A stretch of 64,000 bases of DNA from Fibrobacterota bacterium (lineage in GTDB: Bacteria; Fibrobacterota; Chitinivibrionia; Chitinivibrionales; Chitinispirillaceae), in the NCBI GenBank assembly GCA_023412475.1, contig JAEYNR010000065.1, positions 1 to 64,000 on the forward strand. Direction: 5' to 3'. Below are positions 9,740 to 19,186 of the stretch, in pieces. The notes beneath the pieces were generated by a model, which saw only the letters and a program-made list of their open reading frames with translations, was not told the DNA's origin and did no database searches. The stretch's first letter is position 1; every line of letters begins with the position of its first letter. The position numbers and the translations under genes were made by a program.

Positions 9740-10849
9740 TTAATCTCCAAGTTTTAATAAAGCGATCCTGTTGGGTGGAAGGCCCAGATCATGAGGTCCA
9801 CTGATTCTGCTATCAGTTTGGGTATCCAGCACTATTATTCCATGTTCCTTTTCACTGCGACTGGCGATGTAAAGCTTACCATCATCTAAAAGAAAATCCG
9901 ATGGAACACCACCGGCATCAATTTTTGAGATAACATCTCCGGTTGCCGGATTAAATGAAATCAGAAAGTTAACATCCGCTACATTTGCATCTGCTACAAT
10001 TGCATAGCCTTTTGATTCATTTACAACTAGTACATCAGATACATTTCCCCCTAAAACACTTTCCTCCACAACTACTTTTGAATAATTTCCCGTAACCAGA
10101 TCCACTGTCACAATCCCGCCGTCACCAATCGATTCATAAGTACCTGTGCAGGCTACAAATAATTTGCCATCATAAATATACATTCCCTGTGGCTGTTTTT
10201 TACTTAAGGTTATTGTTTTCTCCACAGAATCGTTTTCAGAATTTACTACTACAATATATCCCGAATCTATCTCTGAAAAGCTACCATTAAATCTATGAAG
10301 CCCTATATATGCTTTACCCTCAAAATGTATTGCCCTGTCCATATTTGGGACTGTTGCACCCGGTTTGGACAAATGCCCCAGAGAAATTGTTTTGCCGGTT
10401 GGTACACCTGTTGAAGGATTGTAGCAGACAAGGTTCTGGCCATCATATGCGGTAATATAGGCTTTTTGAGGGCTTACAAATACTATATCGTGAATATTAC
10501 CGCTGTTTGGAATGTTTTTGTGATTATTAACAGTTCCTGAAAAGATATTACCACCCTTTATCATTATCACATTATCTTTTCCAAACCTTTCAATCAAATA
10601 AACTGTCGTGTCAAATATCCTTACTCCATTATCAGAATGGATAGACAGTAGATTTTTGCTGGTGGTATTGTTTTCAATAGAGTATAATCCAACATTGCCT
10701 GTTTGGTAATCAATAGAGACTGTTGCAGCAACAATCACCTTGCTGGACCTTTTAAAATTATCTGTTTCAGGATTGTTTCCGAAATCACACCCATGAAAAA
10801 ATACTAATGGAAGTAAACAGGTAACAAAAGTCAAACTTGTTTTTATCAT
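9740..10849 (-). CDS. BtuG-like surface lipoprotein, beta-propeller
   Basis: The 369-residue protein starts with a signal peptide ending in VFFHGC, so it is predicted to be a lipoprotein. The rest is a repetitive beta-rich sequence of YncE/DUF5074 propeller type, with blade-like units such as YIYDGKLFVACTG, EGKAYIGLHRF and LDDGKLYIASRS. In Bacteroides, BtuG is a seven-bladed propeller lipoprotein that captures B12 on the cell surface and caps BtuB. This gene sits directly between btuB and btuF under a cobalamin riboswitch, so the same job is likely. Surface export is inferred, not shown. A general YncE-like protein without B12 binding remains possible. Confidence 0.8.
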   Translation of the reverse strand: MIKTSLTFVTCLLPLVFFHGCDFGNNPETDNFKRSSKVIVAATVSIDYQTGNVGLYSIENNTTSKNLLSIHSDNGVRIFDTTVYLIERFGKDNVIMIKGGNIFSGTVNNHKNIPNSGNIHDIVFVSPQKAYITAYDGQNLVCYNPSTGVPTGKTISLGHLSKPGATVPNMDRAIHFEGKAYIGLHRFNGSFSEIDSGYIVVVNSENDSVEKTITLSKKQPQGMYIYDGKLFVACTGTYESIGDGGIVTVDLVTGNYSKVVVEESVLGGNVSDVLVVNESKGYAIVADANVADVNFLISFNPATGDVISKIDAGGVPSDFLLDDGKLYIASRSEKEHGIIVLDTQTDSRISGPHDLGLPPNRIALLKLGD

Positions 10850-10945
10850 AATTCCTCTTATCTAATGTTAATTGCAGTTACATTTAGCAAAACATAAAAC
10901 AGATTTCATACAATCAAGGCCTTTGAATTATATGGATGAATCATC

Positions 10946-12976
10946 TTACATTTTTAATTGTAATGAAACGATATGCATTCTTCCCGGCTTAGGAGTTCCG
11001 TGATAAATTTGTGTATGCTGTACGGATCTTCCTTCGCCTTCGGATTGATACAATTTCGTTTTCAAATAGTTATCCATACGATAGGAGACACTTACTGGCC
11101 CGATTGAATGCAGTGTTATCGATAAACCTAATTCAGGTTTCGGTTTAAAGAAGTCAGCACTGACATTGTCAGCTCCTGTATAGTAACCGCCAGAAAAAAC
11201 GAACTGGTGGCGAAAATTGACTTTGCCTGCATTCAGATCTATTGTACAGTTGTCCTGAATGCGTGGCAGATAAGGTTCGTTTTTGCCGTTCCAGGATGAG
11301 AATTCATCAGAATAAATCTGATTTCTCATTATTGTCAGTATATTAGACACCGACAACCAGGAAAACAATGACAGATTACATTCCGACTCCAGCCCAAACC
11401 CAAGGACATCGCTGAAGTTCAGAGGAACGAAAATACCCTGTGACCTGCTGATAAAACAGATCTTATCATGCACATGATTAATATAACCGCTAAGGGATAA
11501 TCTCAATTTTGAAGTATTCAGAATGACACCGGCATCACATTCCATTCGCTTTTCCGGAAGAAGTTCCTCATTGCCCCTTGTAATTTCGGTACTGGCGAAT
11601 TTTTCGGAAAAGCCGGGACTTCGACACCTGTAATTACCAGAAGTAAAAACAGATAACTGAGGTGAAATATTGTAATTGAGAAAAACTTCTGCGCTGGGGA
11701 AAATATCGAATGTTTTTACCGGTTTAGGGTGGTTAATATAAGAATAGGTTACTCCGTTACTAGAGTCCGCCTCAAATCTAAGCATTCCCTTAACATTGCC
11801 CGTAAACTTTTGAGAAAAGTCCCAGGCGATTTCCATGCCTGCCCGTGTAGTTATTCTTCTTGCATATGGAATCGCCCTCTGCTGATTCCAAAGATCTTTT
11901 TCATGATATGAATTAAATTCTGCTGCTGCAAATGCTTTCAAGTTCCAGTACTCTGTAAAGGTATGAATCAACATGCCAGATAATTCTCCATAAGGAAACG
12001 ATGATTCCCTTTTTCTGGCGTTACCCACAGAAAATGGAGCTTTACGCTGCAGAAGTCGTTTCTGAGCTCTTCCCGAAACTCCCAGAATTAAATCAGTATT
12101 CTGACCTGCAATAAATTGACACTTCAGCAGACCGTCAACACTGTTTTTTCTGGAAAAGCCATCATTACTATCAGGAGTTGCGATCCAGAAGATACCATTT
12201 TCTGAATGGTTTATAGAAAGATGAGAGGTGATTTTTACACGGTTGCCAGGTAATTTTAAAGAAAATCCATATTGTCCAAAAGCTGCGGTAAAATACTGAT
12301 TGTCGATCCTTTTTTCGACCTCATCACCGGAGCAGTACGCCGTAGGATCCCAGTCATAGGGGAAATCGTTGTTGCTGTGTGAGTAATCGATAGAGAACCA
12401 ATGATCTACACCAGATATTCTTCTACTGAGCAAGCTCCCGACTTTCCTGTATCCAAAACTTCCCATTTCTCCAGATGCATTGGTAATGGTGGAGCCTTTA
12501 TTCGGTTTACTCCACAATTCAATTATTGCCCCTGCATTGGAGCCTACTAGCTCAAGAGGAGCAGATGATTTATGAATTGTAATTTCCTGAAGAGATCCCA
12601 GAGGAATCTTCCCTATATCAACAGCACCACCGCTGGCAGAGTTTAGCGGGATTCCATCCAGAAAGATTTGAACCTGATTTGAAGAGCTGCCCCTGATCTG
12701 TACTGATGAATAAGCCCCCAGCCCTCCGGTCCTATGCACAGTAACACCGGATACAGTTCCCAACAAAGCTGCCAAATCCTGAAATTTACCGGTAAAATCT
12801 TCTGCCTTAAATTTTTTTGTAGAAGCAGAAGCAGCATCTGTTCGATAGCCGCTTACCACCATTTCATTGAGTTCAGAAATTGCGGAGACCTCAGCCGAGT
12901 CTGTCAACTCATGACTGTTTGCACCAACAATAGCAGATAGTGAAAGCGCTATTGCGATAAAAGAATGTGAATACAA
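10946..12976 (-). CDS. btuB: TonB-dependent cobalamin receptor BtuB
   Basis: This is an outer-membrane active transporter for B12. A signal peptide at about residues 1-22 is followed by a TonB-box-like segment SELNEMVVSGYR and a plug domain with GLGAYSSVQIRGSS and QVQIFLDGIPLNSASGG. The remainder is a 22-strand-type barrel of 676 residues in total, ending in IVSLQLKM. I accept the TTG start at 12976 because AGGAGG lies 8 bases upstream. A 14-codon open frame with its own AGGAGG begins at 12993 and overlaps the start in another frame; it may be a leader or chance. The gene is the first one after the cobalamin riboswitch. Confidence 0.93.
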   Translation of the reverse strand: MYSHSFIAIALSLSAIVGANSHELTDSAEVSAISELNEMVVSGYRTDAASASTKKFKAEDFTGKFQDLAALLGTVSGVTVHRTGGLGAYSSVQIRGSSSNQVQIFLDGIPLNSASGGAVDIGKIPLGSLQEITIHKSSAPLELVGSNAGAIIELWSKPNKGSTITNASGEMGSFGYRKVGSLLSRRISGVDHWFSIDYSHSNNDFPYDWDPTAYCSGDEVEKRIDNQYFTAAFGQYGFSLKLPGNRVKITSHLSINHSENGIFWIATPDSNDGFSRKNSVDGLLKCQFIAGQNTDLILGVSGRAQKRLLQRKAPFSVGNARKRESSFPYGELSGMLIHTFTEYWNLKAFAAAEFNSYHEKDLWNQQRAIPYARRITTRAGMEIAWDFSQKFTGNVKGMLRFEADSSNGVTYSYINHPKPVKTFDIFPSAEVFLNYNISPQLSVFTSGNYRCRSPGFSEKFASTEITRGNEELLPEKRMECDAGVILNTSKLRLSLSGYINHVHDKICFISRSQGIFVPLNFSDVLGFGLESECNLSLFSWLSVSNILTIMRNQIYSDEFSSWNGKNEPYLPRIQDNCTIDLNAGKVNFRHQFVFSGGYYTGADNVSADFFKPKPELGLSITLHSIGPVSVSYRMDNYLKTKLYQSEGEGRSVQHTQIYHGTPKPGRMHIVSLQLKM

Positions 12977-13033
12977 GGAATATTCCTCCTCATAACCCCT
13001 CCTAGAGGATTAAAGAAGATTATAAGAGCTACA

Positions 13034-13235
13034 ATCAGGTAGGTCTCCTGGCTTACCCGAACTGCCGGTCTTCCCATTCCGAACCACTATGGTTTACGGT
13101 AACAGTGACCTGGATTGACAGTTCCTGATTTTTTCCTCCCATCCGAACTAAACAGATGAGCAAAAAAACCAAGTATTGGGATTACAGTGGCAGGACCGCT
13201 CCGGATTTATCACCGGATTCCCTGGCACCTGTTGT
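13034..13235 (-). promoter_or_regulatory. Cobalamin riboswitch
   Basis: Read on the minus strand, the element starts near 13235 with a GCCAGGGAATCCGGTG-type segment. It contains the invariant TGCCACTGTAATCC core at about 13180-13192 and ends with the B12-box half AGCCAGGAGACCTACCTG at about 13035-13053. These are the conserved blocks of the adenosylcobalamin riboswitch. It lies about 58 bases before the btuB start, so it should shut off the B12 uptake operon when the coenzyme is abundant. Which expression platform it uses, translation block or terminator, was not resolved. Confidence 0.95.
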
Positions 13236-13375
13236 ATATGTCTGAATTTTCAGTTATCAAAATAAGGTTTGTGATCGGATGATGTCAAACAAATTGTTAA
13301 ATACACCCTGAGAGCTGCTTTAAGATGAATGAGATTCTGCGAATCTTGCTTAGAGAGAAAGCAGTTGATAATTTG

Positions 13376-13921
13376 TCAGCCCGCGCTTACCTTTTCATTA
13401 TCGTCGTTATTTTCCAACTGAGATAAATTCATAATGCGGGTATCTTCATATAATTTCAGATTTATTTGGCTTTTGTTACTCTGGAAAGGAGGTTTTTGAA
13501 TAGTATTCTCGTCTTCAACAGAAGTTTTATTTTCTACCAGGTATTTTATTTTTGCACGAAGTGAATAATTTTCACTGGTAACGATATCGTACTCTCTTTG
13601 CAACTCACGAAGCTTTTTTCTGAGCTCTTCAATTTCGGAGTTATTAGAGCTGTTCCCAAGATTAACCTGGTCCATTAATTTCTGCTGATTAGCTATGGAT
13701 TCATTAACCGATATAATAGCTTTTTCCAGCTCTTCCAGACGTTTTTCAGAAGTTATGGGAAGTTGTTGAGCCGAGTTATGCATACCTGTATTAAAACGAG
13801 CGACTTCTCTGGATAGATCTTTATAGGGATTTTCCTGATCCTTGGTGGCATTATAAATCAATAAAAAGATAAAAAAGGAAAAAGCGACTATTGGAATTAT
13901 CCATAGCAGTTCAATAGACAT
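13376..13921 (-). CDS. Membrane-anchored coiled-coil protein, unknown
   Basis: I do not recognise this family. The chosen ATG at 13921 has AAGGGG 9 bases upstream and gives a protein opening MSIELLWIIPIVAFSFF, a single N-terminal membrane segment. A long charged coiled coil follows, at about residues 40-150, with heptad-like runs such as SEIEELRKKLRELQREYD. The tail is polar. A TTG at 13978 would add 19 residues before the membrane helix and is less likely. The architecture suggests a cytoplasmic scaffold or a divisome/envelope spacer anchored to the inner membrane. It is divergent from the phosphohexomutase and stands alone. Confidence 0.75.
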   Translation of the reverse strand: MSIELLWIIPIVAFSFFIFLLIYNATKDQENPYKDLSREVARFNTGMHNSAQQLPITSEKRLEELEKAIISVNESIANQQKLMDQVNLGNSSNNSEIEELRKKLRELQREYDIVTSENYSLRAKIKYLVENKTSVEDENTIQKPPFQSNKSQINLKLYEDTRIMNLSQLENNDDNEKVSAG

Positions 13922-14155
13922 ACTGTTTAACCCCTTAATAAATACCCTCTCAACAAACTGAATGCTTTCAAGTCTCAAAAGAGTAATCTATTTTAAACTT
14001 GAATCGGGAAAATGATTATCCTTGCGAATAAAATAATTATACATTACTGAAGGAAAGTTTTCTCCTCTCAGGTGTCTTATAATATACCTTCAGGGCAATC
14101 CTTCAGCAATTTTAGCAATCTGAATTGGTTAAATTCATTGAAAAGGAGCAAAATA

Positions 14156-15514
14156 ATGGCTGAATTACCCATAATGTCTGTTTCGGGCATCCGGGGAATA
14201 GTTGGAAAAACTATAGATCCTTTGTTTGTCTCGAACATCGCCTACATTCAGACAAAATTGGCCGGTGGCGGAAATGTTGTGGTTGGTCGGGACACCAGAG
14301 CCAGCGGAAAAGTGATGTCAGAAGCCATTTTTAAAGGAATACGTGCTGCAGGAGGAACCCCCATTGATCTGGGTATCGCACCTACTCCTACTACCTGTGT
14401 TTGTGTTTCTGCATTGAATGCATCCTCAGGCATTATTATTACTGCTAGCCATAACCCCGGACAATACAATGGGTACAAAATGGTCCACCAAAGCGGGCGG
14501 CTTTACGGGGCTAGTGAGTGTCAAACCGTTTACGATGCCTTTCACCGCGGTGAATATCTTTCATCGGATGATTATGACAAATTCCCAGCAATTGCAGAAA
14601 ACAACATTGATGGTGCTTCTATACATATTGAAAAAATATTAAAAAACATCAATGTAAAACTTATCCAGTCAGCCTCTCTGCAAATCGCCATCGATTCTAT
14701 TAATGGGGCTGCCGGTGCAGTCTTCCCACAGCTTCTGGAAAAATTATCGGTCAAATGGGTAGGAGTTAATAATAAGCTGGATGGTGATTTTGTGCACAAC
14801 CCCGAACCCCGCCCTGAACATCTGCAGGGTCTCTCAGATCTGTTAAAGAAAACCCCAGACCTTTGGGGTGGGTTTGTCTTCGACCCGGACGCAGACCGCT
14901 TAGCCACAATGGGAGAAAATGGACAGGAGATATCTGAAGAATTCACTCTGGCCCTGGCCTTAGATAACCTATTGAACAGAAAAAAATCTCCGGTAACCAC
15001 TAATCTTTCCACATCGATGCTTATCGATGATGTTGGCGGAAAGTATGGAGTAAATGTGATCCGTTCAAAAATCGGCGAGGCGAATGTGGTGGAAGAGATG
15101 GAAAAACATAATTGTTTATATGGCGGAGAGGGTAATGGAGGAGTTATTTTTCCAGAAATTTCTTCTGCTCGCGATGGTCTGTGTGCAATGGCTTTGATTC
15201 TGGAATTAATGGCATCCAGGAGAAAAAAGCTTTCAGAGCTGGTTTCGGAATGGCCACAGTATTCTATTGTTAAAGAAAAGCTCCCCTGTGAAGGCAGGGA
15301 CCCAAGTGTGGTGCTAAAAAAAGTAGATGAACTGTTTCCTTCGGAGCAGAAAAACCGGCTGGATGGTCTTAAAATTATCAGAGATTATGGATGGGTGCAC
15401 CTTAGAGCCTCCAATACCGAGCCGATTATCCGCTGTTATGCCGAAGCACGCAGCTCTCAACAAGCAAAACAACTCGCTGAGATGGTGTTGAGCGCAGCAC
15501 GGAGTGTCAGATAA
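14156..15514 (+). CDS. Phosphoglucosamine mutase / phosphomannomutase
   Basis: This is a member of the alpha-D-phosphohexomutase superfamily, moving phosphate between C6 and C1 of a sugar. Active-site serine loop: TASHNPGQYNGYK. Metal-binding loop: FDPDADRLA. Sugar-binding loop: GGEGNGG. Phosphate-binding loop: RASNTEPIIR. All four catalytic blocks are intact. The frame is open from 14072, but AAGGAG 7 bases before the ATG at 14156 and the family start SVSGIRGIVG fix the start there (452 residues). The GEGNGG loop is nearer to the GlmM/phosphomannomutase group of archaea and Bacteroidetes than to classical GlmM (GEQSGH). The substrate is therefore undecided between glucosamine-6-P and mannose-6-P. 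Confidence 0.88.
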   Translation: MAELPIMSVSGIRGIVGKTIDPLFVSNIAYIQTKLAGGGNVVVGRDTRASGKVMSEAIFKGIRAAGGTPIDLGIAPTPTTCVCVSALNASSGIIITASHNPGQYNGYKMVHQSGRLYGASECQTVYDAFHRGEYLSSDDYDKFPAIAENNIDGASIHIEKILKNINVKLIQSASLQIAIDSINGAAGAVFPQLLEKLSVKWVGVNNKLDGDFVHNPEPRPEHLQGLSDLLKKTPDLWGGFVFDPDADRLATMGENGQEISEEFTLALALDNLLNRKKSPVTTNLSTSMLIDDVGGKYGVNVIRSKIGEANVVEEMEKHNCLYGGEGNGGVIFPEISSARDGLCAMALILELMASRRKKLSELVSEWPQYSIVKEKLPCEGRDPSVVLKKVDELFPSEQKNRLDGLKIIRDYGWVHLRASNTEPIIRCYAEARSSQQAKQLAEMVLSAARSVR

Positions 15515-15601
15515 TATATTATTGCTATATTGTGTCCAGTTGTTAATTAATGTAACTTTGCACAACTGCATAGCTCACCCTGGTAGCGAAAGGACTATAT
15601 A

Positions 15602-16891
15602 ATGGGAAAAATTCTATGGTGTTGGATTATTCTGGTGACCGTCTCTATTATCAATGCTGATATCCTGAAAGGCTCTGCTTCCATTCAGCTCTCAGGACCT
15701 GCAACCAAGGCACAATCCCAAGAGGTACGCACTTTAGCCAAAAACAAACTGAAACATGAAACGTTTGTTTGGCTCACAGAAACCAAAGGCGCATCTATCG
15801 ATACACTGAACGCGCTTCACAACTTTCACCTGGACAATTTTATTGACACTTGTCTCAGGTTCTGCAGTGAAGAGAATGACTTCAGAGGCAAGCTGCTCAC
15901 AACCAACCTGGTAATGACCTACGAAAAGGCAGATTCGGCAGTCATGGCTTTCAACGATGCTGCTCGCAATGCTGCCAGAGAATGTTGGTTTTTGTTAAAA
16001 ACAGCTCTTCAGGAAGATAATTTCCAGCAGATCTATTCTGAAGGAATACGTGCGCTTTCTTTCGCCACTGCACACATCGGCCCCCCACTGGCCAGTCCGG
16101 ATGATCCAGCCAAATTACTGAGCGATGAAATCCGGCTTATTCTGCAGGATTTTTTTGATGATATGAAGGTCTCCTCCAGCAACATGATTCTTCAGGGCAA
16201 AACCGGTCAGCCAGTCATAGATCCTCCAATGGTAACTGTACTTATCGACAGCATTCCTCTAAATGATATTGCCTTCACCGGTTTGCTGCAAAATGGCAAA
16301 GCCCTCTTCACCGAAAAAACTGATGCAGAGGGAAAAATCGCCTTTCAAAACACCAAGATTCCCTTTGTTCAAAACGGCACTCTTTTCTATGTCAGTCCCG
16401 ATCTTGGCAAAATCATTTATTCCCCTGGCTTTATCAGCGCAAAACAATTTGGCATTCTCCTTAGAAAAAGTCAGGATCAGAATTTTATATTTAAAATTTC
16501 CCGTCCTCTTTATACTCTGAACTTCAAAACGACATCTGTCAGCCATATCACCATTCCACCCGATTTTGCCAATGCATCTTATATAAAAACCTACCTAAAG
16601 GATTCCTGCTATATGCAGGAAACAACAGGTGGGACACCTTCAGATCTTATTATCAGTCTGCATTCCCAGGTGTTTAAATATGACTATGATGAAACCGAAG
16701 AGACAAGTCTGAAAGTATCCTGTCAAATCACAGTCAAAGGGCTTTCAATCGATCCCCCCAGATCAAAACAGGAAATCATAGAGTATGAAAAACGTTATGA
16801 ACAGAATATAGACATTCCATACGGTCTGTTTTTCTGGGAAGCTAATGTCAAGATCAGGGAAGCATTGAAATCAACAATAGAAACCTTATAG
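15602..16891 (+). CDS. Secreted protein of unknown function
   Basis: A signal peptide covers about residues 1-19 (ILWCWIILVTVSIINA). The first 130 residues, rich in A, K and short helices, resemble the mixed alpha/beta domain of LPP20-like or LpoB-like envelope proteins, but the match is weak. The middle part, at about 205-330, is beta-rich with a carboxypeptidase-regulatory flavour (LFTEKTDAEGKIAF). No catalytic motif is seen. AAAGGA precedes the ATG. The gene is convergent with the downstream isomerase, with 9 bases between them. A periplasmic location is likely and the role is unknown. Confidence 0.75.
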   Translation: MGKILWCWIILVTVSIINADILKGSASIQLSGPATKAQSQEVRTLAKNKLKHETFVWLTETKGASIDTLNALHNFHLDNFIDTCLRFCSEENDFRGKLLTTNLVMTYEKADSAVMAFNDAARNAARECWFLLKTALQEDNFQQIYSEGIRALSFATAHIGPPLASPDDPAKLLSDEIRLILQDFFDDMKVSSSNMILQGKTGQPVIDPPMVTVLIDSIPLNDIAFTGLLQNGKALFTEKTDAEGKIAFQNTKIPFVQNGTLFYVSPDLGKIIYSPGFISAKQFGILLRKSQDQNFIFKISRPLYTLNFKTTSVSHITIPPDFANASYIKTYLKDSCYMQETTGGTPSDLIISLHSQVFKYDYDETEETSLKVSCQITVKGLSIDPPRSKQEIIEYEKRYEQNIDIPYGLFFWEANVKIREALKSTIETL

Positions 16892-16900
16892 ACCTACACC

Positions 16901-17785
16901 TCAGGGTTTGTCCTTACAACCTGCGACATCCACACTAGGGGGACTGGAAAGATAAAGAGAGCGAGCAATGCTTCTGAGATACAGTTGTGCATTGCGTGCC
17001 TTCTGTAATGTCCCTTCGATATCTTTTCCATGAGCTCCTGAGAGCTCCAGAATTATCCCTCCACGGAAATTGGTTTCTGAGAGTTCATAAAGCAGCCTGT
17101 ACCAATCAATAACCCCGGCTCCAGGCGGCAGATGATCATCTGAAGTACCATAGTTGTCATTGGCATGGATCACCTGAAGATGTCCAGAAAGCTTGTAGAG
17201 GATCTGATAAATATCACCTGACAAAATAGCATGCCCGGTATCCAGACAGGTGGTTATGTAAAGGCTGTCCATTGCACCAATGATCCACAGCATATCCGAG
17301 CTGCTTCCAAAAGGAAGATGAGGAAGCATGTTTTCAAGAACCAGACCTACTCTTAGCTGTCTGCATTTATTAGCGACTACATTGAGCACCTCTGCAGCAT
17401 TTCTCAACCGCTGCATTCTTTCTTCCACCGAAAAACTCAAGGTCTTGTCCGGACCTGGATGTATCACGAAATGACGAACTTCCATCGTAGCCGCCGCTTC
17501 TGCGGCTATAAGTAGTTGCTCAAGAGAATATTTGCGGTGTTGATCATCTAGAGATGATATGTCCACATCGATAAATGGCGCATGAAAGGAATACGCTTCC
17601 AACCCCAGATCTTTAAGAAGCCTGGATACCTGAGCAACAGTACTAAGGTCATGGAAATTCAGATGCCCCGGTGAAGAGCAGATTTCCACCATGCTGAATC
17701 CTCCATTACGGATTGGCTCCAGACAATCAAAAATGTCCATCTGATAAAAACAGCCTGTTGAAAGGCCTACCGGCCAGTCGCTCAT
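16901..17785 (-). CDS. TIM-barrel sugar phosphate isomerase/epimerase-like protein
   Basis: This is a member of the AP-endonuclease-2 / xylose-isomerase-like TIM-barrel superfamily. It shows VGLSTGCFYQ at strand 1, FSMVEICSSPGH at strand 2, FVIHPGPDK in the middle, VLENMLPH (metal glutamate), TCLDTGHAILSG, VIHANDNYG and IILELSG. These are the metal-ligand strands of the family, so an active metal centre is likely. The start at 17785 is needed for the first strand, so the gene overlaps the 3' end of the upstream primase-like gene by 59 bases. That overlap is unusually long and argues for tight coupling. Substrate unknown; sugar isomerisation and abasic-site endonuclease activity are both possible. 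Confidence 0.85.
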   Translation of the reverse strand: MSDWPVGLSTGCFYQMDIFDCLEPIRNGGFSMVEICSSPGHLNFHDLSTVAQVSRLLKDLGLEAYSFHAPFIDVDISSLDDQHRKYSLEQLLIAAEAAATMEVRHFVIHPGPDKTLSFSVEERMQRLRNAAEVLNVVANKCRQLRVGLVLENMLPHLPFGSSSDMLWIIGAMDSLYITTCLDTGHAILSGDIYQILYKLSGHLQVIHANDNYGTSDDHLPPGAGVIDWYRLLYELSETNFRGGIILELSGAHGKDIEGTLQKARNAQLYLRSIARSLYLSSPPSVDVAGCKDKP

Positions 17786-19178
17786 GACTTATCCTCTTCT
17801 GCAAAGAATGTTTAAATTCCTTAAGATCGCATCCGGATTGCTCATCGAAACAATAATGTATCTGTTTAGCAGCCCGGCAATCGAAAGTATCAAGATTGTC
17901 ACGGCCCGTCTTAATCAGACCGGAAAAGACTCGGGTATAGAAATCAGCCCTTGTTGCAGCATCATAAAAATACCACTCTCTTCCCCATCCATAATCACGC
18001 TCAAATTTCGATCTTATCAGCCCAGCAATATGTCTGGGATGCCATCCCAGAGAAAGCATCACCCTTACCACCTGTCTTATTCCGGCTGGCTTTAAGAGAA
18101 GATCATTTGGAAACTGTAAAATATATTGAACACATGGTGGAACAATCTCCAGAGGCATAGTATCGTATGTGTCAGGCCAGAGCTGCGCAGGATGATGTTC
18201 TTCGGAATAATACCAGTCGTGAAATTGAGCGATTTGAGACTTCTCATATAACCGTATAAGATCAAGCATCTGGATGGACTGATCAGGGATCTGCACCGAA
18301 GCCCTGGTGGATAAAAGCGCAGCCCTGTTAAGATCACGCATTACACTTATTCCCTCACTGATATCCATCTCAAAAAGAGGAATCGCCACCATCGGGGGAA
18401 TCCTTGCCCGCAGCTCATCAGGCAAAACCCCCAGTTTCTGCCATGGTTTCAGATAAATGCTGAAAGGGATTCTTATAAGCCGGGTATTAAGCAGATCACC
18501 ATATTCTGTGATATCAATAGACACCATCTCTCTTCCCCTGGATTGCGGAGGGACCTCCACTGCGGAGAGTTCCACTGGAATCAAGCTGTCATGCTGAGCC
18601 AGATCTTTTACCAGCATTGCCACAAACTCCATCACCAATGCAAGTCCCGAATACGCTGATCCCAGATCATAATCTATGGTTTTGTTGACAGGAGCCAGAA
18701 GCTCTGCGTACTTCTTTTCCAGATGCTGCGGCAGACGACCAATCTGGATGAGTTTTCCAAAAGCAGTGGAATCGCGACTTATACTCCAGGTGAAATGATG
18801 CCCTCTGCCACTGAGAACATGTAAAGGAGAGATTCCCTGCCCCAGAAGAACCTTCTGAATAGCCAGTTCTGCAGGTCGCTGTAAAAGAAAACTTCTCTCA
18901 GGGTCCAGGTAAGGTTCTGCCAGAAAGTCAAAGTTTACATACTCTAGATCCAGATGAGAGATGAGCCATTTTTTATCCCACAATGACCTGCTTACATCAA
19001 TACCTTGGGACAGGAAATAATCAAGCTCCTGAGGGAACTTGAAGTCCCATCCTGCTTCACTATCCGTATCACATTGAGTAAGGAACATGCACGAGGCGGA
19101 ATCCAGTGTCTTACCCCCTAAAAACTCAATCATCCGGGCTCGTACATGTTCGTTTTTGTAATATGAAAGCACATCCAT
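17727..19178 (-). CDS. Archaeo-eukaryotic primase-like protein (inferred)
   Basis: The 483-residue protein is not in a family I can name with certainty. Three blocks look like the archaeo-eukaryotic primase/PrimPol catalytic motifs in the right order: SHLDLEY (D77, E79) as motif I, LSGRGHHFTW (123-130) as motif II, and VSIDITEY (D222) as motif III, then RIPFSIYLKP. The C-terminal third contains PPCVQYIL (C349) and cysteines 434, 443 and 450. This four-cysteine layout recalls the iron-sulfur domain of primase large subunits, which would make this a small/large subunit fusion. The gene lies between a barrel protein and a TIM-barrel protein that overlaps its end. Function in priming, repair or RNA/DNA synthesis is inference. 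Confidence 0.6.
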   Translation of the reverse strand: MDVLSYYKNEHVRARMIEFLGGKTLDSASCMFLTQCDTDSEAGWDFKFPQELDYFLSQGIDVSRSLWDKKWLISHLDLEYVNFDFLAEPYLDPERSFLLQRPAELAIQKVLLGQGISPLHVLSGRGHHFTWSISRDSTAFGKLIQIGRLPQHLEKKYAELLAPVNKTIDYDLGSAYSGLALVMEFVAMLVKDLAQHDSLIPVELSAVEVPPQSRGREMVSIDITEYGDLLNTRLIRIPFSIYLKPWQKLGVLPDELRARIPPMVAIPLFEMDISEGISVMRDLNRAALLSTRASVQIPDQSIQMLDLIRLYEKSQIAQFHDWYYSEEHHPAQLWPDTYDTMPLEIVPPCVQYILQFPNDLLLKPAGIRQVVRVMLSLGWHPRHIAGLIRSKFERDYGWGREWYFYDAATRADFYTRVFSGLIKTGRDNLDTFDCRAAKQIHYCFDEQSGCDLKEFKHSLQKRISHERLAGRPFNRLFLSDGHF

Positions 19179-19186
19179 GATTTCTC

